From contig CAYJMY010000010.1 in assembly GCA_964371125.1 (NCBI GenBank), positions 1 through 46,889 on the forward strand: a DNA stretch of 46,889 bases, read 5' to 3'. The position numbers and the translations under genes are program-made. The notes beneath the pieces were generated by a model that did no database searches, had not been told where the DNA came from, and saw nothing but the letters and a program-made list of their open reading frames with translations. Shown here piece by piece: positions 24,557-34,759 of the stretch (positions within the stretch are counted from its first letter, which is position 1; every line of letters begins with the position of its first letter). Source of the DNA: DUSC01 sp964371125 (GTDB taxonomy: Bacteria > Pseudomonadota > Alphaproteobacteria > Rhizobiales > Rhizobiaceae).

Positions 24557-27500
24557 TCAGCGGGAGGCTTCCGCCAGCCGCGCCAGCTGCGTCATCACGA
24601 CGGCCGAGCCGGCCAGCCGCTTCTCGGCGTTCGGCCAGTCACGGATGAAGACGACGCTCTGGTCGGGACGGATCTTCGCCAGCGACCCCTGCTCGCCGAT
24701 ATAGCGCACCAGGCCGGCCGGGTCGGCGAATGCCTTGTTGCGGAAATTGACGACGACGCCCTTCGGCCCGGCGTCCAGCTTCTCGACATTGGCCGTACGG
24801 CATAGCGCCTTGATGTAGACGATCTTGAGCAGGTGCTTGACCTCCTCCGGCAGCGGGCCGAAGCGGTCGATGAGTTCGGCGCCGAAAGCGTCTATTTCCC
24901 CCGTCGTCTCGATGTCGCCGAGGCGGCGGTAGAGCGCCAGGCGCAGCTGCAGATCCGGCACATAGGCCTCGGGGATCATCACCGCGGTCCCGATGGTGAT
25001 CTGCGGCGACCATCCGGCATCGGCCGCCGACGCCTGGCCGCGGGTCTCGGCGACCGCCTCTTCCAGCATCTTCTGGTAGAGTTCGAAGCCGACCTCCTTG
25101 ATGTGGCCCGACTGTTCCTCGCCGAGCAGGTTGCCGGCGCCGCGAATGTCGAGGTCGTGGCTGGCAAGCTGGAAGCCGGCACCGAGCGTGTCGAGCGACT
25201 GCAATACCTTCAGCCGGCGATCGGCCGTCTGCGTCAGCGTCCGGTTGGCCGGCAGCGTGAACAGCGCGTAGGCGCGCACTTTCGAACGCCCGACCCGTCC
25301 GCGCAGCTGGTAGAGCTGGGCCAGGCCGAACATGTCGGCCCGGTGGACAATGAGCGTGTTCGCGGTCGGAATATCGAGGCCGGACTCCACGATCGTCGTC
25401 GACAGGAGAACGTCGAACTGGCCATCGTAGAAGGCGTTCATGATGTCGTCGAGTTCGCCCGCCGCCATCTGCCCGTGGGCTACCGCGACCTTCAGCTCCG
25501 GAACAGATTCTTTCAGGAAATCATGGATTTCGGAAAGATCGCTGATGCGCGGTACGACATAGAAGGAATGCCCGCCGCGGTAGCGCTCGCGCAGCAGCGT
25601 CTCGCGTATGACCAGCGGATCGAAGGGCGAGATGAAGGTTCTGACCGCCATGCGGTCGACCGGCGGCGTCGTGATCAGCGACAGTTCGCGTACACCGGTC
25701 AGCGCCAGCTGTAGCGTGCGCGGGATCGGCGTCGCCGAGAGCGTGAGCACGTGGACGTCGCTCTTCAGTTCCTTCAGGCGTTCCTTGTGTTTGACGCCAA
25801 AGTGCTGCTCCTCGTCGATGACCAGTAGGCCGAGGTTCTTGAACGCGATCGAACTTCCCAGCAGGGCATGCGTGCCGACGACGATGTCGACGGTGCCGTC
25901 GGCAATCCCCTTCTTGGTTTCGGCGAGTTCCTTGGCGCCGACCAGGCGCGATGCCTGGCGCACGCGCACGGGAAGGCCGGAGAAGCGCTGGGCGAACGTC
26001 TTGTAGTGCTGGCGCGCCAGCAGCGTCGTCGGCACGACCACGGCGACCTGAAAGCCCTCCATCGCCGCGAGGAAGGCCGCGCGCAGCGCCACCTCGGTCT
26101 TGCCGAAGCCGACGTCGCCGCAGATCAGCCGGTCCATGGGCTTGCCGGCGGCCAGATCGTCGACGACCGCCTCGATCGCTGTCTGCTGGTCGTCGGTCTC
26201 CTCGTAGGAAAACCGTGCGGCGAACTCCCCGTAGACGCCTTCCGGCGGAATGATGACCGGGGCCGCATGCATCTGGCGTTCGGCGGCGAGCCGGATCAGT
26301 GCTCCCGCCATATCGAGCAGGCGCCGCTTCAGCTTGGCCTTTCGCGATTGCCAGGCGCCGCCGCCGAGCTTGTCGAGGGTCGCCTCGGCGGCGTCCGATC
26401 CGTAGCGCGACAACAGTTCGATATTCTCGACCGGCAGGAACAGGCGATCGTCGCCGGCATAGCGGATTTCCAGGCAGTCGTGCGGCGCGCCCGCCGCCTC
26501 GATCGTCCTCAGCCCGACGAACCGGCCGATGCCGTGATCGGCGTGGACGACGATGTCCCCGGCCGACAGCGCCGCCACCTCGGCAATGAAATCGGAGGCG
26601 CGCTTGCGCTTCTTCGACCGGCGGACGAGCCTGTCGCCGAGGATGTCCTGCTCGGCGACGATGGCGAGGCTATCCGTCTCGAAGCCGGCCTCCAGCGGCA
26701 GCACCGCCAGGCCCGCCTCGCCCGCCGCGAGCGCCTCGACGTCGGCCAGCGTGGCGACGCGCTTTAGGTTGCCGAGGTGGTGTTCGGCGAGGATCTGTAC
26801 GAGGCGGTCGAGCGATCCTTCCGTCCAGCCTGCCACGACTACGCGGCGGCCGGCGGCGCGAAGGCCGCCGATATGCGCCACCGCTGCGTCGAAGACGTTG
26901 GCGCCCGGATCGGCACGTTGCTGTTCGAACCGCCTGCCGGGGCGCGCGCCGGCATGGAGAACCCGAGTGCCCGTGGTTTGCGGAACGGCGAAAGGCGTCA
27001 GTTCGACCGAGACGCGATCGGCGGTTTTCGTCGCTACCTCGTCGGGTGAAAGCGCGATCGCGCCCGGCGGTACCGGCTTGTAGGGGATGGCGTCCTTGAG
27101 TGCGCCATCGGACTGCTTCCGTCGCGCCTCGTAGTGGTCGAGTATAAGCGCATGCCGTTCGCCGATCGCCTCGCGCGCGAGATGATCGAAGACGACCGGG
27201 GCGTCCGGCAGATAGTCGAACACCGTAGAAAGCCGGTCGTAGAAGAACGGCAGCCAATGCTCCATGCCGGCGAAGCGGCGACCCTCGCTGATCGCCGCAT
27301 ACAGCGCATCGTCGCGCACGGGCGCGCCGAAAGCCTCGATGTAGCTGCGCCGGAAACGGCTGATGGTCTCCGCCGTCAGCGCGACTTCGCTCATTGCCTG
27401 CAGTTCGACAACGGTGCGTTGTCCGATGGTGCGTTGCGTGGCGGCGTCGAAGGCGCGGATCGATTCCAGCGTGTCGCCGAAGAAGTCGAGGCGTACCGCT

Positions 27501-28060
27501 TCGGCGGCGCCCGGCGCGTAGAGGTCGAGGATGCCGCCGCGGACCGCGAACTCGCCGACGTCGCGGACCGTGGGGACGCGTTCGAAACCGGACGTTTCCA
27601 GGCGACCGACCAGGGCTTTCATGTCGATCTGGTTGCCTGGCCGTGCCCGAAAGCCCTGCGCCTCGATGATCTCGGCGGGAGGTACGCGCTGGAGCACCGC
27701 GTTGGCGGACGTCAGGATCACCGCCCTGTGCGGTTTCCGGGCGAGCGCCGCCATGCCCGACAAGCCGTCGAGGCGGCGCGCGGCCGCATCGCTGCCCGGC
27801 GAGACGCGGTCGTAGGGCAGACAGTCCCAGGCGGGCAATTCCAGCACCGGCAAGGCCGGAGCGACGAAGGCGAGCGCTTCGGCGATGGTCGGCAGGCGCT
27901 GGCCGTCCCGCGCGACGAAGACCAGCGGCCCGTCGGCGGCGATCTCCGAAGAGAGCGTGGCGATTACGAACGCCTCGTAGCCGTCCGCGACGCCGTCGAT
28001 GATCGACGGGCCATGACGATTCCCGCGCAGTCCGATCTTCGGCAGAAGGGCAATCGACAT
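24557..28060 (-). CDS. mfd: transcription-repair coupling factor Mfd
   Basis: ATP-driven DNA translocase of 1167 residues that releases RNA polymerase stalled at lesions and recruits UvrA. It has the UvrB-homologous N-terminal region (LPAWDCLPYDRVSPG), then the RNA polymerase-interacting domain starting near SAGDIVVHADHGIGRFVGL. The RecG-like motor follows, with Walker A CGDVGFGKTEVALRAAF, DEEQHFG, TLSATPIPRTLQ and QLRGRVGRSK. The C-terminal TRCF domain is present. Length is normal. The start is one base after the stop of the SdhE-type gene, so the two are co-transcribed. Confidence 0.97.
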   Translation of the reverse strand: MSIALLPKIGLRGNRHGPSIIDGVADGYEAFVIATLSSEIAADGPLVFVARDGQRLPTIAEALAFVAPALPVLELPAWDCLPYDRVSPGSDAAARRLDGLSGMAALARKPHRAVILTSANAVLQRVPPAEIIEAQGFRARPGNQIDMKALVGRLETSGFERVPTVRDVGEFAVRGGILDLYAPGAAEAVRLDFFGDTLESIRAFDAATQRTIGQRTVVELQAMSEVALTAETISRFRRSYIEAFGAPVRDDALYAAISEGRRFAGMEHWLPFFYDRLSTVFDYLPDAPVVFDHLAREAIGERHALILDHYEARRKQSDGALKDAIPYKPVPPGAIALSPDEVATKTADRVSVELTPFAVPQTTGTRVLHAGARPGRRFEQQRADPGANVFDAAVAHIGGLRAAGRRVVVAGWTEGSLDRLVQILAEHHLGNLKRVATLADVEALAAGEAGLAVLPLEAGFETDSLAIVAEQDILGDRLVRRSKKRKRASDFIAEVAALSAGDIVVHADHGIGRFVGLRTIEAAGAPHDCLEIRYAGDDRLFLPVENIELLSRYGSDAAEATLDKLGGGAWQSRKAKLKRRLLDMAGALIRLAAERQMHAAPVIIPPEGVYGEFAARFSYEETDDQQTAIEAVVDDLAAGKPMDRLICGDVGFGKTEVALRAAFLAAMEGFQVAVVVPTTLLARQHYKTFAQRFSGLPVRVRQASRLVGAKELAETKKGIADGTVDIVVGTHALLGSSIAFKNLGLLVIDEEQHFGVKHKERLKELKSDVHVLTLSATPIPRTLQLALTGVRELSLITTPPVDRMAVRTFISPFDPLVIRETLLRERYRGGHSFYVVPRISDLSEIHDFLKESVPELKVAVAHGQMAAGELDDIMNAFYDGQFDVLLSTTIVESGLDIPTANTLIVHRADMFGLAQLYQLRGRVGRSKVRAYALFTLPANRTLTQTADRRLKVLQSLDTLGAGFQLASHDLDIRGAGNLLGEEQSGHIKEVGFELYQKMLEEAVAETRGQASAADAGWSPQITIGTAVMIPEAYVPDLQLRLALYRRLGDIETTGEIDAFGAELIDRFGPLPEEVKHLLKIVYIKALCRTANVEKLDAGPKGVVVNFRNKAFADPAGLVRYIGEQGSLAKIRPDQSVVFIRDWPNAEKRLAGSAVVMTQLARLAEASR

Positions 28061-28061
28061 G

Positions 28062-28340
28062 TCAGAACTTCAGGGAGCGACGGAACGCAAGAATCCGGTC
28101 GATCATGGCGTCGTCCGGCGCCTGTTGTTCGCCGGTCATCCACGGCAGCAGGACCGTGTCGGGAATGTCGAGGAGCCGTTCGTAGTCGTCGATCTCGGCG
28201 TCGTTCAAGGCGGCGATCTCGGCGTCGGCGAACGATCCGAGGATCAGGTCCATTTCGCGCATGCCGCGGTGCCATGAGCGGAACAAGAGCTTCCGCCGCC
28301 GCGCGTCCAGGCCTTCGCTCGATCGTGTCGTGCCGGTCAT
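28062..28340 (-). CDS. sdhE: FAD assembly factor SdhE (DUF339 family)
   Basis: A small helical protein of 92 residues that promotes covalent attachment of FAD to the flavoprotein subunit of succinate dehydrogenase. The diagnostic RG-x-x-E motif is in SWHRGMREMDLILGSFAD; the Leu/Tyr-rich helix EIDDYERLLDIPDTVLLPW follows. ATG 28340 is preceded by GAGGATCGACG, an excellent ribosome-binding site. It is immediately upstream of mfd (one-base gap) and divergent from recG. Confidence 0.93.
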   Translation of the reverse strand: MTGTTRSSEGLDARRRKLLFRSWHRGMREMDLILGSFADAEIAALNDAEIDDYERLLDIPDTVLLPWMTGEQQAPDDAMIDRILAFRRSLKF

Positions 28341-28448
28341 CGTCGATCCTCGCCGCGGAGCGGCGTCTTTGCCAGAGCGGCGCATATAGCGTGGACAGCG
28401 GCCGGTGTCAGCCTTGTGCGCGCGCGAAGTTCTCCTACCATCACGAAC

Positions 28449-30557
28449 ATGCGACCTGCCCTGCTCGATCCGCTGTTTGTTCCGCTCACCTCGCTGGAAG
28501 GCGTTGGGCCCAAGATCGCGACGCTGATCGAGAGGGTCGTGCCCGCCGACCTCGGCGAGCGCCACGCGCGGGCGGCGGACCTCCTGTTCCTCCTCCCGCA
28601 CGGCGTCATCGACCGCCGCAACCGGCCGGGCATCGCCTTCGCGCCGGAAGGCGCCATCGTCACGCTCGATGTGCGGATCGACCGACACCAGCCGCCGCCG
28701 CGGGGAAACAGGTCGGCGCCGTACCGGGTGTTCGCCCACGACGACACGGGTGAGGTCGCGCTGACGTTCTTCCACGCGCACGCCGCGTGGCTGCAGAACC
28801 AGATGCCGGAAGGCGCCCGGCTCATCGTCAGCGGGCGCATGGAGTGGTTCAACGGCCGCCCGACGATGGTGCATCCAGACCACATCGCCGATGCCGACGC
28901 TGCCGCCACGCTGCCGCTCGTCGAACCGGTCTATCCGCTGACTGCAGGGCTTTCCTCAAAAGTGCTTCGTCGGGCCGTCGGCCAGGCGCTCGCCAGGCTT
29001 CCCGACCTGACGGAATGGCTCGATCCCGACGTCGCCCGACGGCACAGCTTCCCCGGCTTCGGTGAGGCGCTCCGGCGTCTCCATCATCCGGCCGATCCGC
29101 TCGACGTTTCGCCCGACGGCGCCGCCTGGCGCAGGCTCGCCTATGACGAACTGCTCGCCGGACAGGTGTCCCTGGCGCTGGTGCGAAGCCGGGTTCGCCG
29201 GATCGCCGGCCGCGCGCTCGTCGGTGACGGGCGCATCGCCGCGACGATCAGGGCGGCCCTGCCCTACTCGCTGACCAACGCCCAGGAGACGGCACTGGGC
29301 GAGATCGAAGCGGATCTCGGCCGCCCGGAGCGCATGCTGCGCCTGCTTCAGGGCGATGTCGGCTCGGGCAAGACGATCGTGGCGCTGCTCGCCATGGCGC
29401 GGGCGGCCGAAGCCGGCGGCCAGGCGGCACTGATGGCGCCGACGGAAATCCTCGCCCGCCAGCACCTCGCCACGATCGCTCCGCGCGCCGCGCGGGCCGG
29501 CCGGCGCGCGGCCATCCTGACCGGTCGCGAGAAGGGCCGCGAGCGGGCGGTCGTGCTCGCCGGTCTGGCCGACGGTTCGATCGACATCGTCGTCGGCACG
29601 CACGCCCTGTTCCAGGAACCCGTCGTCTATCGCGCCCTCGTGCTGGCGGTGGTCGATGAGCAGCACCGTTTCGGCGTCCACCAGCGGCTCGCCATCACGG
29701 CAAAGGGCGACGCCCCGCACATGCTCGTCATGACGGCCACGCCGATCCCGCGCACGCTGGTCCTGACGGCCTTCGGCGACATGGAAGTCTCGCGTCTCAA
29801 CGAGAAACCGGCCGGCCGCCTGCCCATCCGCACCGTGACCTTGCCGCACGAACGCCTGGACGAGTTGATCGTTCGCATCCGGGATGCGGTCGGCGAAGGA
29901 CAGAAGGTCTACTGGATCTGCCCGCTCGTCGAGGAATCGGAGGACACCGATCTGACAGCCGCCGAAGAGCGCCATGCATCGCTGACGTCCGTGTTCGGGC
30001 GTGCCGTCGGCCTGGTTCACGGTCGCATGAAAGGTGCGGAAAAGGACGAGGCGATGCGCCGGTTCAAGGATGGCGAAACGCAGATCCTCGTCGCCACCAC
30101 CGTCATCGAAGTCGGCGTCGACGTTCCCGACGCGACCATCATCGTCGTCGAACACGCCGAGCGCTTCGGCCTCGCCCAGCTGCACCAGCTGCGCGGCCGC
30201 GTCGGCCGCGGCGACCGGCCGTCGACCTGCGTCCTGCTCTACAAGGGTCCGCTCGGCGAGACGGCGAAGCGCCGGCTCACCGTGATGCGTGAGACCGAAG
30301 ACGGTTTCGTCATCTCCGAAGAAGACCTGAAGCTGCGCGGCGAAGGCGAACTGCTCGGCACCAGGCAGTCGGGCACGCCCGGTTTCCAGGTCGCGCGCCT
30401 GGAACACCACGCCGACCTCCTGGAGACCGCCCGCGACGATGCGCGGCTGCTGCTGGCGCGCGACCCGGAACTCGCCTCCCCGCGGGGGGCGGCCCTGCGC
30501 GTCCTGCTCTACCTTTTCGGCAGGGACGAGGCTGTTCGGCTGCTGCGCGCCGGTTGA
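28449..30557 (+). CDS. recG: ATP-dependent DNA helicase RecG
   Basis: Branch-migrating helicase of 702 residues that remodels stalled forks and Holliday junctions. The N-terminal wedge/OB domain precedes the motor: Walker A LLQGDVGSGKTIVALLAM, DEQHRFGVHQRLA, MTATPIPRTL, then ATTVIEVGVDVPDATI and LHQLRGRVGRGDRPSTC. ATG 28449 (MRPALLDPLFVPLTSLEGVG) matches the family N-terminus; no strong ribosome-binding site is seen. It diverges from sdhE-mfd, and its last 49 bases overlap the convergent DUF502 gene. Confidence 0.97.
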   Translation: MRPALLDPLFVPLTSLEGVGPKIATLIERVVPADLGERHARAADLLFLLPHGVIDRRNRPGIAFAPEGAIVTLDVRIDRHQPPPRGNRSAPYRVFAHDDTGEVALTFFHAHAAWLQNQMPEGARLIVSGRMEWFNGRPTMVHPDHIADADAAATLPLVEPVYPLTAGLSSKVLRRAVGQALARLPDLTEWLDPDVARRHSFPGFGEALRRLHHPADPLDVSPDGAAWRRLAYDELLAGQVSLALVRSRVRRIAGRALVGDGRIAATIRAALPYSLTNAQETALGEIEADLGRPERMLRLLQGDVGSGKTIVALLAMARAAEAGGQAALMAPTEILARQHLATIAPRAARAGRRAAILTGREKGRERAVVLAGLADGSIDIVVGTHALFQEPVVYRALVLAVVDEQHRFGVHQRLAITAKGDAPHMLVMTATPIPRTLVLTAFGDMEVSRLNEKPAGRLPIRTVTLPHERLDELIVRIRDAVGEGQKVYWICPLVEESEDTDLTAAEERHASLTSVFGRAVGLVHGRMKGAEKDEAMRRFKDGETQILVATTVIEVGVDVPDATIIVVEHAERFGLAQLHQLRGRVGRGDRPSTCVLLYKGPLGETAKRRLTVMRETEDGFVISEEDLKLRGEGELLGTRQSGTPGFQVARLEHHADLLETARDDARLLLARDPELASPRGAALRVLLYLFGRDEAVRLLRAG

Positions 30558-31234
30558 ACCGTCGTGGCCGCGCCGTTGGCGGCCTCGATCTCCTCAACGC
30601 GGTCCGGCGCGACGAGACCTGCGGAGATGACCAGTTTCGCCGCGTCTTCGACGCTCATCGAGAGTTCGACGATATCTTCGCGGGGGACGTACATCAGGAA
30701 GCCGGTCGTCGGATTCGGCGTCGACGGCATGAACACGGCGATCGGATCGTCCGCCTTGCCGGCGAGCCGCTCGTTGATTTCGTTCTTCTTTTCGCTGGCA
30801 ATGAAGACGATCGCCCAGACTCCGCGGCGCGGATACTCGATCACCGCGACCTTGTTGAACATGTCGGCCTTGTTCGACAGCACGGTCTCGAATATCTGCT
30901 TCAGGCCGCCGTAGAGGCTCCTGACCAGCGGCATCCGGCCGAGCAGGTACTCGCCCTGCGAGACGATGGCGCGGCCGATGAAGTTGGCGGTCAGGAAGCC
31001 GATCAGCGTGATCAGGAACAGTGCGACGATCAGGCCGAATCCGGGCACCGTGAACGGCAGGTAGGTGTCCGGATTGTAGCGGGCCGGGATATAGGGTTTC
31101 ACCCAGGAATCGACCCAGCCGACGAAGGACCAGGCGATGTAGAGCGTGATGGCGAGCGGCGCACAGACGATGAAACCGGTGAGGAAGTAGTTCCGCAGGC
31201 GCGTCATGCCGGACGTCTTGTGTGCCTCGGACAT
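30509..31234 (-). CDS. DUF502 family membrane protein
   Basis: A 241-residue protein with two N-terminal membrane helices (FLTGFIVCAPLAITLYIAW and VPGFGLIVALFLITLIGFLT). A conserved soluble region follows (RMPLVRSLYGGLKQIFETVL, then PNPTTGFLMYVPREDIVELS) that defines DUF502. A charged, low-complexity C-terminal tail ends the protein. Function is unknown; plant homologues are linked to membrane trafficking. The tail overlaps the recG 3' end by 49 bases on the opposite strand. It lies downstream of glmS on the same strand after an 80-base gap. Confidence 0.9.
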   Translation of the reverse strand: MSEAHKTSGMTRLRNYFLTGFIVCAPLAITLYIAWSFVGWVDSWVKPYIPARYNPDTYLPFTVPGFGLIVALFLITLIGFLTANFIGRAIVSQGEYLLGRMPLVRSLYGGLKQIFETVLSNKADMFNKVAVIEYPRRGVWAIVFIASEKKNEINERLAGKADDPIAVFMPSTPNPTTGFLMYVPREDIVELSMSVEDAAKLVISAGLVAPDRVEEIEAANGAATTVQPARSSRTASSLPKR

Positions 31235-31314
31235 CGCAGTCCCCGCCTTCCCGCGGCGCCCACCAATTGGCGCCGTGCCGATTCATACGGGAAAATCGGC
31301 GCGCGCGAAGCCCC

Positions 31315-33138
31315 CTATTCGACGGTCACGGACTTTGCGAGATTGCGCGGCTGGTCGACGTCGGTGCCCATGAAGACCGCCGTGTAGTAGGCAAGCAGCT
31401 GGATCGGCAGGGCGAAGATCATCGGCGAGATGATCTCGGAGACATCCGGCAGCACGATCGTTTCCATCGTCGTCACCGAACACCGCGCCGCGCCTGTCTC
31501 GTCGGTGATCAGGATGATGCGGCCGCCACGCGCGGCGACTTCCTGCATGTTGGACATGGTCTTTTCGAAGACGCGATCATGGGGGGCGATCACGATGACC
31601 GGCATCGTCTCGTCGATCAGCGCGATCGGGCCGTGCTTAAGCTCGCCCGCGGCATAGCCTTCGGCGTGGATATAGGAGATTTCCTTCAGCTTCAGCGCGC
31701 CTTCCATGGCGAGCGGATAGCTGGTGCCCCGCCCGAGGTAGAGGACGTGATGTACCTTGGAGAGTTCGCGCGCCACCTTCTCGATCTGTCCGTCGAGCTT
31801 GAGCACCTGACTGGCGAAGCGGGGCGCCTCCGAAAGCTGGCGGACAAGCGTTTTCTCCTCGTCGGCCGAAATCGTCCCGCGGGCAACGCCGGCGCGAACG
31901 GCAAGAGCGGCCAGGACGGAAAGCTGGCAGGTGAACGCCTTGGTGGAGGCGACGCCGATCTCCGGACCGGCAAGGGTCGGGAAGGTCACGTCCGACTCGC
32001 GGGCTATCGTCGATTCGCGGACGTTGACGATGGCGCCGATCGGCACGCCCTCCTTGCGGCAGTAGCGCAGCGACGCCAGCGTGTCGGCCGTCTCGCCGGA
32101 CTGCGAAATGAACAGGGCCGCCGTATTCCTGGTGAGCGGCATTTCTCGATAGCGGAACTCGGAAGCGATATCGATGTCGATGGGCAGCCGCGCGTAGCGT
32201 TCGAACAGGTACCTGCCGACCAGTCCGGCAAGATAGGCAGTGCCGCAAGCCGAGATCGCCAGGCGATCGACACGGGCGAAGTCGAAGGGGAGACCGAGGA
32301 CGCGAGTCGCCGACGCGGTGAAGTCGACATAGTGGGCAAGCGTGTGCGAGATCACTTCGGGCTGCTCATGGATCTCCTTCTCCATGAAGTGGCGATGGTT
32401 GCCCTTGTTGACCACGAAGCTCGTGCCGACGGACAGCTGGCGCGGACGTTCGACGGGATTGCCGTTCATGTCGAAGATCTGCGCCTGGTTTCGGCGAACG
32501 ACGCACCAGTCACCGTCCTCGAGATAGGTGACCGACTTCGTGAACGGCGCAAGCGCGATGGCGTCGGAACCGAGATACATCTCCCCGTCGCCGTGCCCGA
32601 TGGCGAGCGGCGGACCGTTGCGCGCTCCGATGATCAGATCCTCGTCGCCGCGGAACATGATGGCCAGCGCGAACGCGCCCTCCAGTCGCTTGAGCGCGTT
32701 GAAAGCGGCGTCTACGGGGGGCCGCCCGCGCTTCAGTTCGCGCGAGACGAGGTGTGCGACGACTTCGGTATCGGTCTGGGAGGTGAATTCGTAGCCGTCG
32801 CGCACGAGTTCGTCGCGCAATTCGGCGAAGTTCTCGATGATGCCGTTATGGACGATGGCGACATCCTTGGAGAAGTGCGGATGCGCATTTGCCTCGTTGG
32901 GGACACCGTGGGTGGCCCAGCGAGTATGGCCGATGCCGATCGTGCCTTCGAGCGGTTCGGCCCGCAGCCGGCGCTCCAGGTTGATCAGCTTGCCTTCCGC
33001 CCGTCGCCGCGCGAGGTTGCCGTGATCGATCGTGGCGATCCCCGCGGAATCGTAGCCGCGGTACTCCAGGCGTTTCAGCGCCTCCAGGAGCAGCGGCGCA
33101 ACCGGCTCCGTTCCGACGATACCGACAATGCCGCACAT
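31315..33138 (-). CDS. glmS: glutamine--fructose-6-phosphate aminotransferase GlmS
   Basis: Converts fructose-6-phosphate and glutamine to glucosamine-6-phosphate, the first committed step to UDP-GlcNAc for peptidoglycan and lipopolysaccharide. The 607-residue product begins MCGIVGIVG, with Cys 2 as the N-terminal nucleophile of the glutaminase domain. Two SIS sugar-isomerase domains follow (LFISQSGETADTLASLRYCR; VLYLGRGTSYPLAMEGALKL). The C-terminus DQPRNLAKSVTVE is typical. It lies 150 bases downstream of glmU and is probably co-transcribed. No glmS-type ribozyme is apparent upstream. Confidence 0.97.
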   Translation of the reverse strand: MCGIVGIVGTEPVAPLLLEALKRLEYRGYDSAGIATIDHGNLARRRAEGKLINLERRLRAEPLEGTIGIGHTRWATHGVPNEANAHPHFSKDVAIVHNGIIENFAELRDELVRDGYEFTSQTDTEVVAHLVSRELKRGRPPVDAAFNALKRLEGAFALAIMFRGDEDLIIGARNGPPLAIGHGDGEMYLGSDAIALAPFTKSVTYLEDGDWCVVRRNQAQIFDMNGNPVERPRQLSVGTSFVVNKGNHRHFMEKEIHEQPEVISHTLAHYVDFTASATRVLGLPFDFARVDRLAISACGTAYLAGLVGRYLFERYARLPIDIDIASEFRYREMPLTRNTAALFISQSGETADTLASLRYCRKEGVPIGAIVNVRESTIARESDVTFPTLAGPEIGVASTKAFTCQLSVLAALAVRAGVARGTISADEEKTLVRQLSEAPRFASQVLKLDGQIEKVARELSKVHHVLYLGRGTSYPLAMEGALKLKEISYIHAEGYAAGELKHGPIALIDETMPVIVIAPHDRVFEKTMSNMQEVAARGGRIILITDETGAARCSVTTMETIVLPDVSEIISPMIFALPIQLLAYYTAVFMGTDVDQPRNLAKSVTVE

Positions 33139-33288
33139 GCCGTCTTCCCCCGATTCCGACCCGGTTTCCGCCGTGATTTAGGATGCCGCCGGTCGCCGCG
33201 GAATTCACATATGGTTTCGGCGCGTGTCAGACCGGCCGCGCGGCCTGTTCCGCCTCGTCGAGGCTAGGGCAAATGCCTTGCAATCCGG

Positions 33289-34659
33289 TTACTCGGACTG
33301 GGTGGCCTTTTCCGCCGCAGCCTTGGCGGAGGCCTGTCGCTCGCGGAGTTGGCGTCCGCGCCCCGGCAGCGTCTTCTGCCGCGCCCGGCCAAAGGCCAGC
33401 GCGTCGTCGGGCACCTCGTCGGTGATGACGCTCCCCGATGCGACATAGGCGCCCTGCCCGATCCTGACCGGCGCGACCAGCGCCGAGTTGGAGCCGATGA
33501 ACGCTCCGGCGCCGATCTCGGTCAGGAACTTGTTGTATCCGTCGTAGTTGCAGGTGATCGTGCCGGCGCCGATGTTGGCCTTGGCGCCGACGAAGGCATC
33601 GCCGATGTAGGTCAGGTGGTTGACCTTCGCACCCGTATCGATCACCGCCTTCTTGACCTCGCAGAAATTCCCTACCTTGGCCTTCTCGCGGAGATCGGCG
33701 CCCGGCCGCAGGCGCGCGAACGGACCGACCTCGGCCCCGGATGCGACGGTCGCGCCTTCGAGGTGAGAGAAGGCGCGGATGGTGGCGTTGCCGGCCACTT
33801 TCACCCCCGGTCCGAAGACGACGTTCGGTTCGACGATCGTGTCGGCCCCGATCTCGGTGTCATGGCAGAAATGCACCGTCTCGGGCGCCATCAGCGTGAC
33901 GCCGTCGAGCATCATCCGGCGCCGGGTGCGGCGTTGCCAGATCGCCTCCGCGGCGGCGAGTTCGTCGCGGTTGTTGATACCGAGCACGCTGTCGAACGGC
34001 GCCTCGATCGCCACGACCGACAGGCCCTCGTCATGGGCGATGGCGACGATGTCGGTCAGGTAATACTCGCCGTTGGCGTTGGCATTGCCGACCTTGTCGA
34101 GAAGACGGAGCGCATGGCGGCCGGAAATCGCCATCAATCCGGCATTGCAGAAGGTGATCGCCTTCATGTCCGGCGTGCAGTCCTTCTCCTCGCGTATGGC
34201 GATGAGCGCACCGTCCTTTTCGATGAGTCGCCCGTATCCGGTCGGCGTATCGGTGTGGAAGCCGATGACGGCGACCGCCGCGCCTTCCGAAAGTCTGCTC
34301 CGCGCCCGGGCCAGCGTCTCCGCTTCGATCATCGGCGTGTCGCCGAACAGCACGAGGAGGTCGTCATATCCGCGCTGGATCGCGGCACGTGCGGCGAGAA
34401 CCGCATGGGCCGTTCCGAGCCGCTCCGCCTGCACGAACGTCTCCGCCGATACGAAGGTCTTCGCTGCGGAAGCGACCGTTTCGCCGCCACGTCCGACGAC
34501 CAGGGCAAGATCGCCGGCTCCGGCCGCCGCCGCGGCGCGGGCGACGTGCGCCACCATCGGCAACCCGGCGATGCGGTGAAGCACCTTCGGCATCGCGCTC
34601 TTCATGCGCGTGCCTTCGCCGGCGGCGAGGATGATCGAAAGACAACTGCGTTCGCTCAT
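33289..34659 (-). CDS. glmU: bifunctional UDP-GlcNAc pyrophosphorylase / glucosamine-1-P acetyltransferase GlmU
   Basis: Acetylates glucosamine-1-phosphate and uridylates the product to UDP-GlcNAc. The 456-residue protein has an N-terminal nucleotidyltransferase domain with the LAAGEGTRMKSAMPKVLH signature. A left-handed beta-helix acetyltransferase follows (hexapeptide pattern in ANIGAGTITCNYDGYNKFLT and SNSALVAPVRIGQGAYVASG). ATG 34659 begins the family N-terminus; a longer open frame to 35010 covers the divergent DMT gene and is not coding. glmS follows on the same strand. Confidence 0.96.
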   Translation of the reverse strand: MSERSCLSIILAAGEGTRMKSAMPKVLHRIAGLPMVAHVARAAAAAGAGDLALVVGRGGETVASAAKTFVSAETFVQAERLGTAHAVLAARAAIQRGYDDLLVLFGDTPMIEAETLARARSRLSEGAAVAVIGFHTDTPTGYGRLIEKDGALIAIREEKDCTPDMKAITFCNAGLMAISGRHALRLLDKVGNANANGEYYLTDIVAIAHDEGLSVVAIEAPFDSVLGINNRDELAAAEAIWQRRTRRRMMLDGVTLMAPETVHFCHDTEIGADTIVEPNVVFGPGVKVAGNATIRAFSHLEGATVASGAEVGPFARLRPGADLREKAKVGNFCEVKKAVIDTGAKVNHLTYIGDAFVGAKANIGAGTITCNYDGYNKFLTEIGAGAFIGSNSALVAPVRIGQGAYVASGSVITDEVPDDALAFGRARQKTLPGRGRQLRERQASAKAAAEKATQSE

Positions 34660-34759
34660 GAAATGGTCTCTGCGGGCAGGTTGATCGGGAATCGCGATAC
34701 CTGTATCACCCCCGACGATCCGCTCCAATGCGGTCTCCTCCGGCAAGGGACGGCTCTCC

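Noticed and set aside
31265..31300. Possible terminator after glmS (GCCGATT / AATCGGC)
   Set aside because: The stem is only seven base pairs with a ten-base loop and no T tract on the minus strand.
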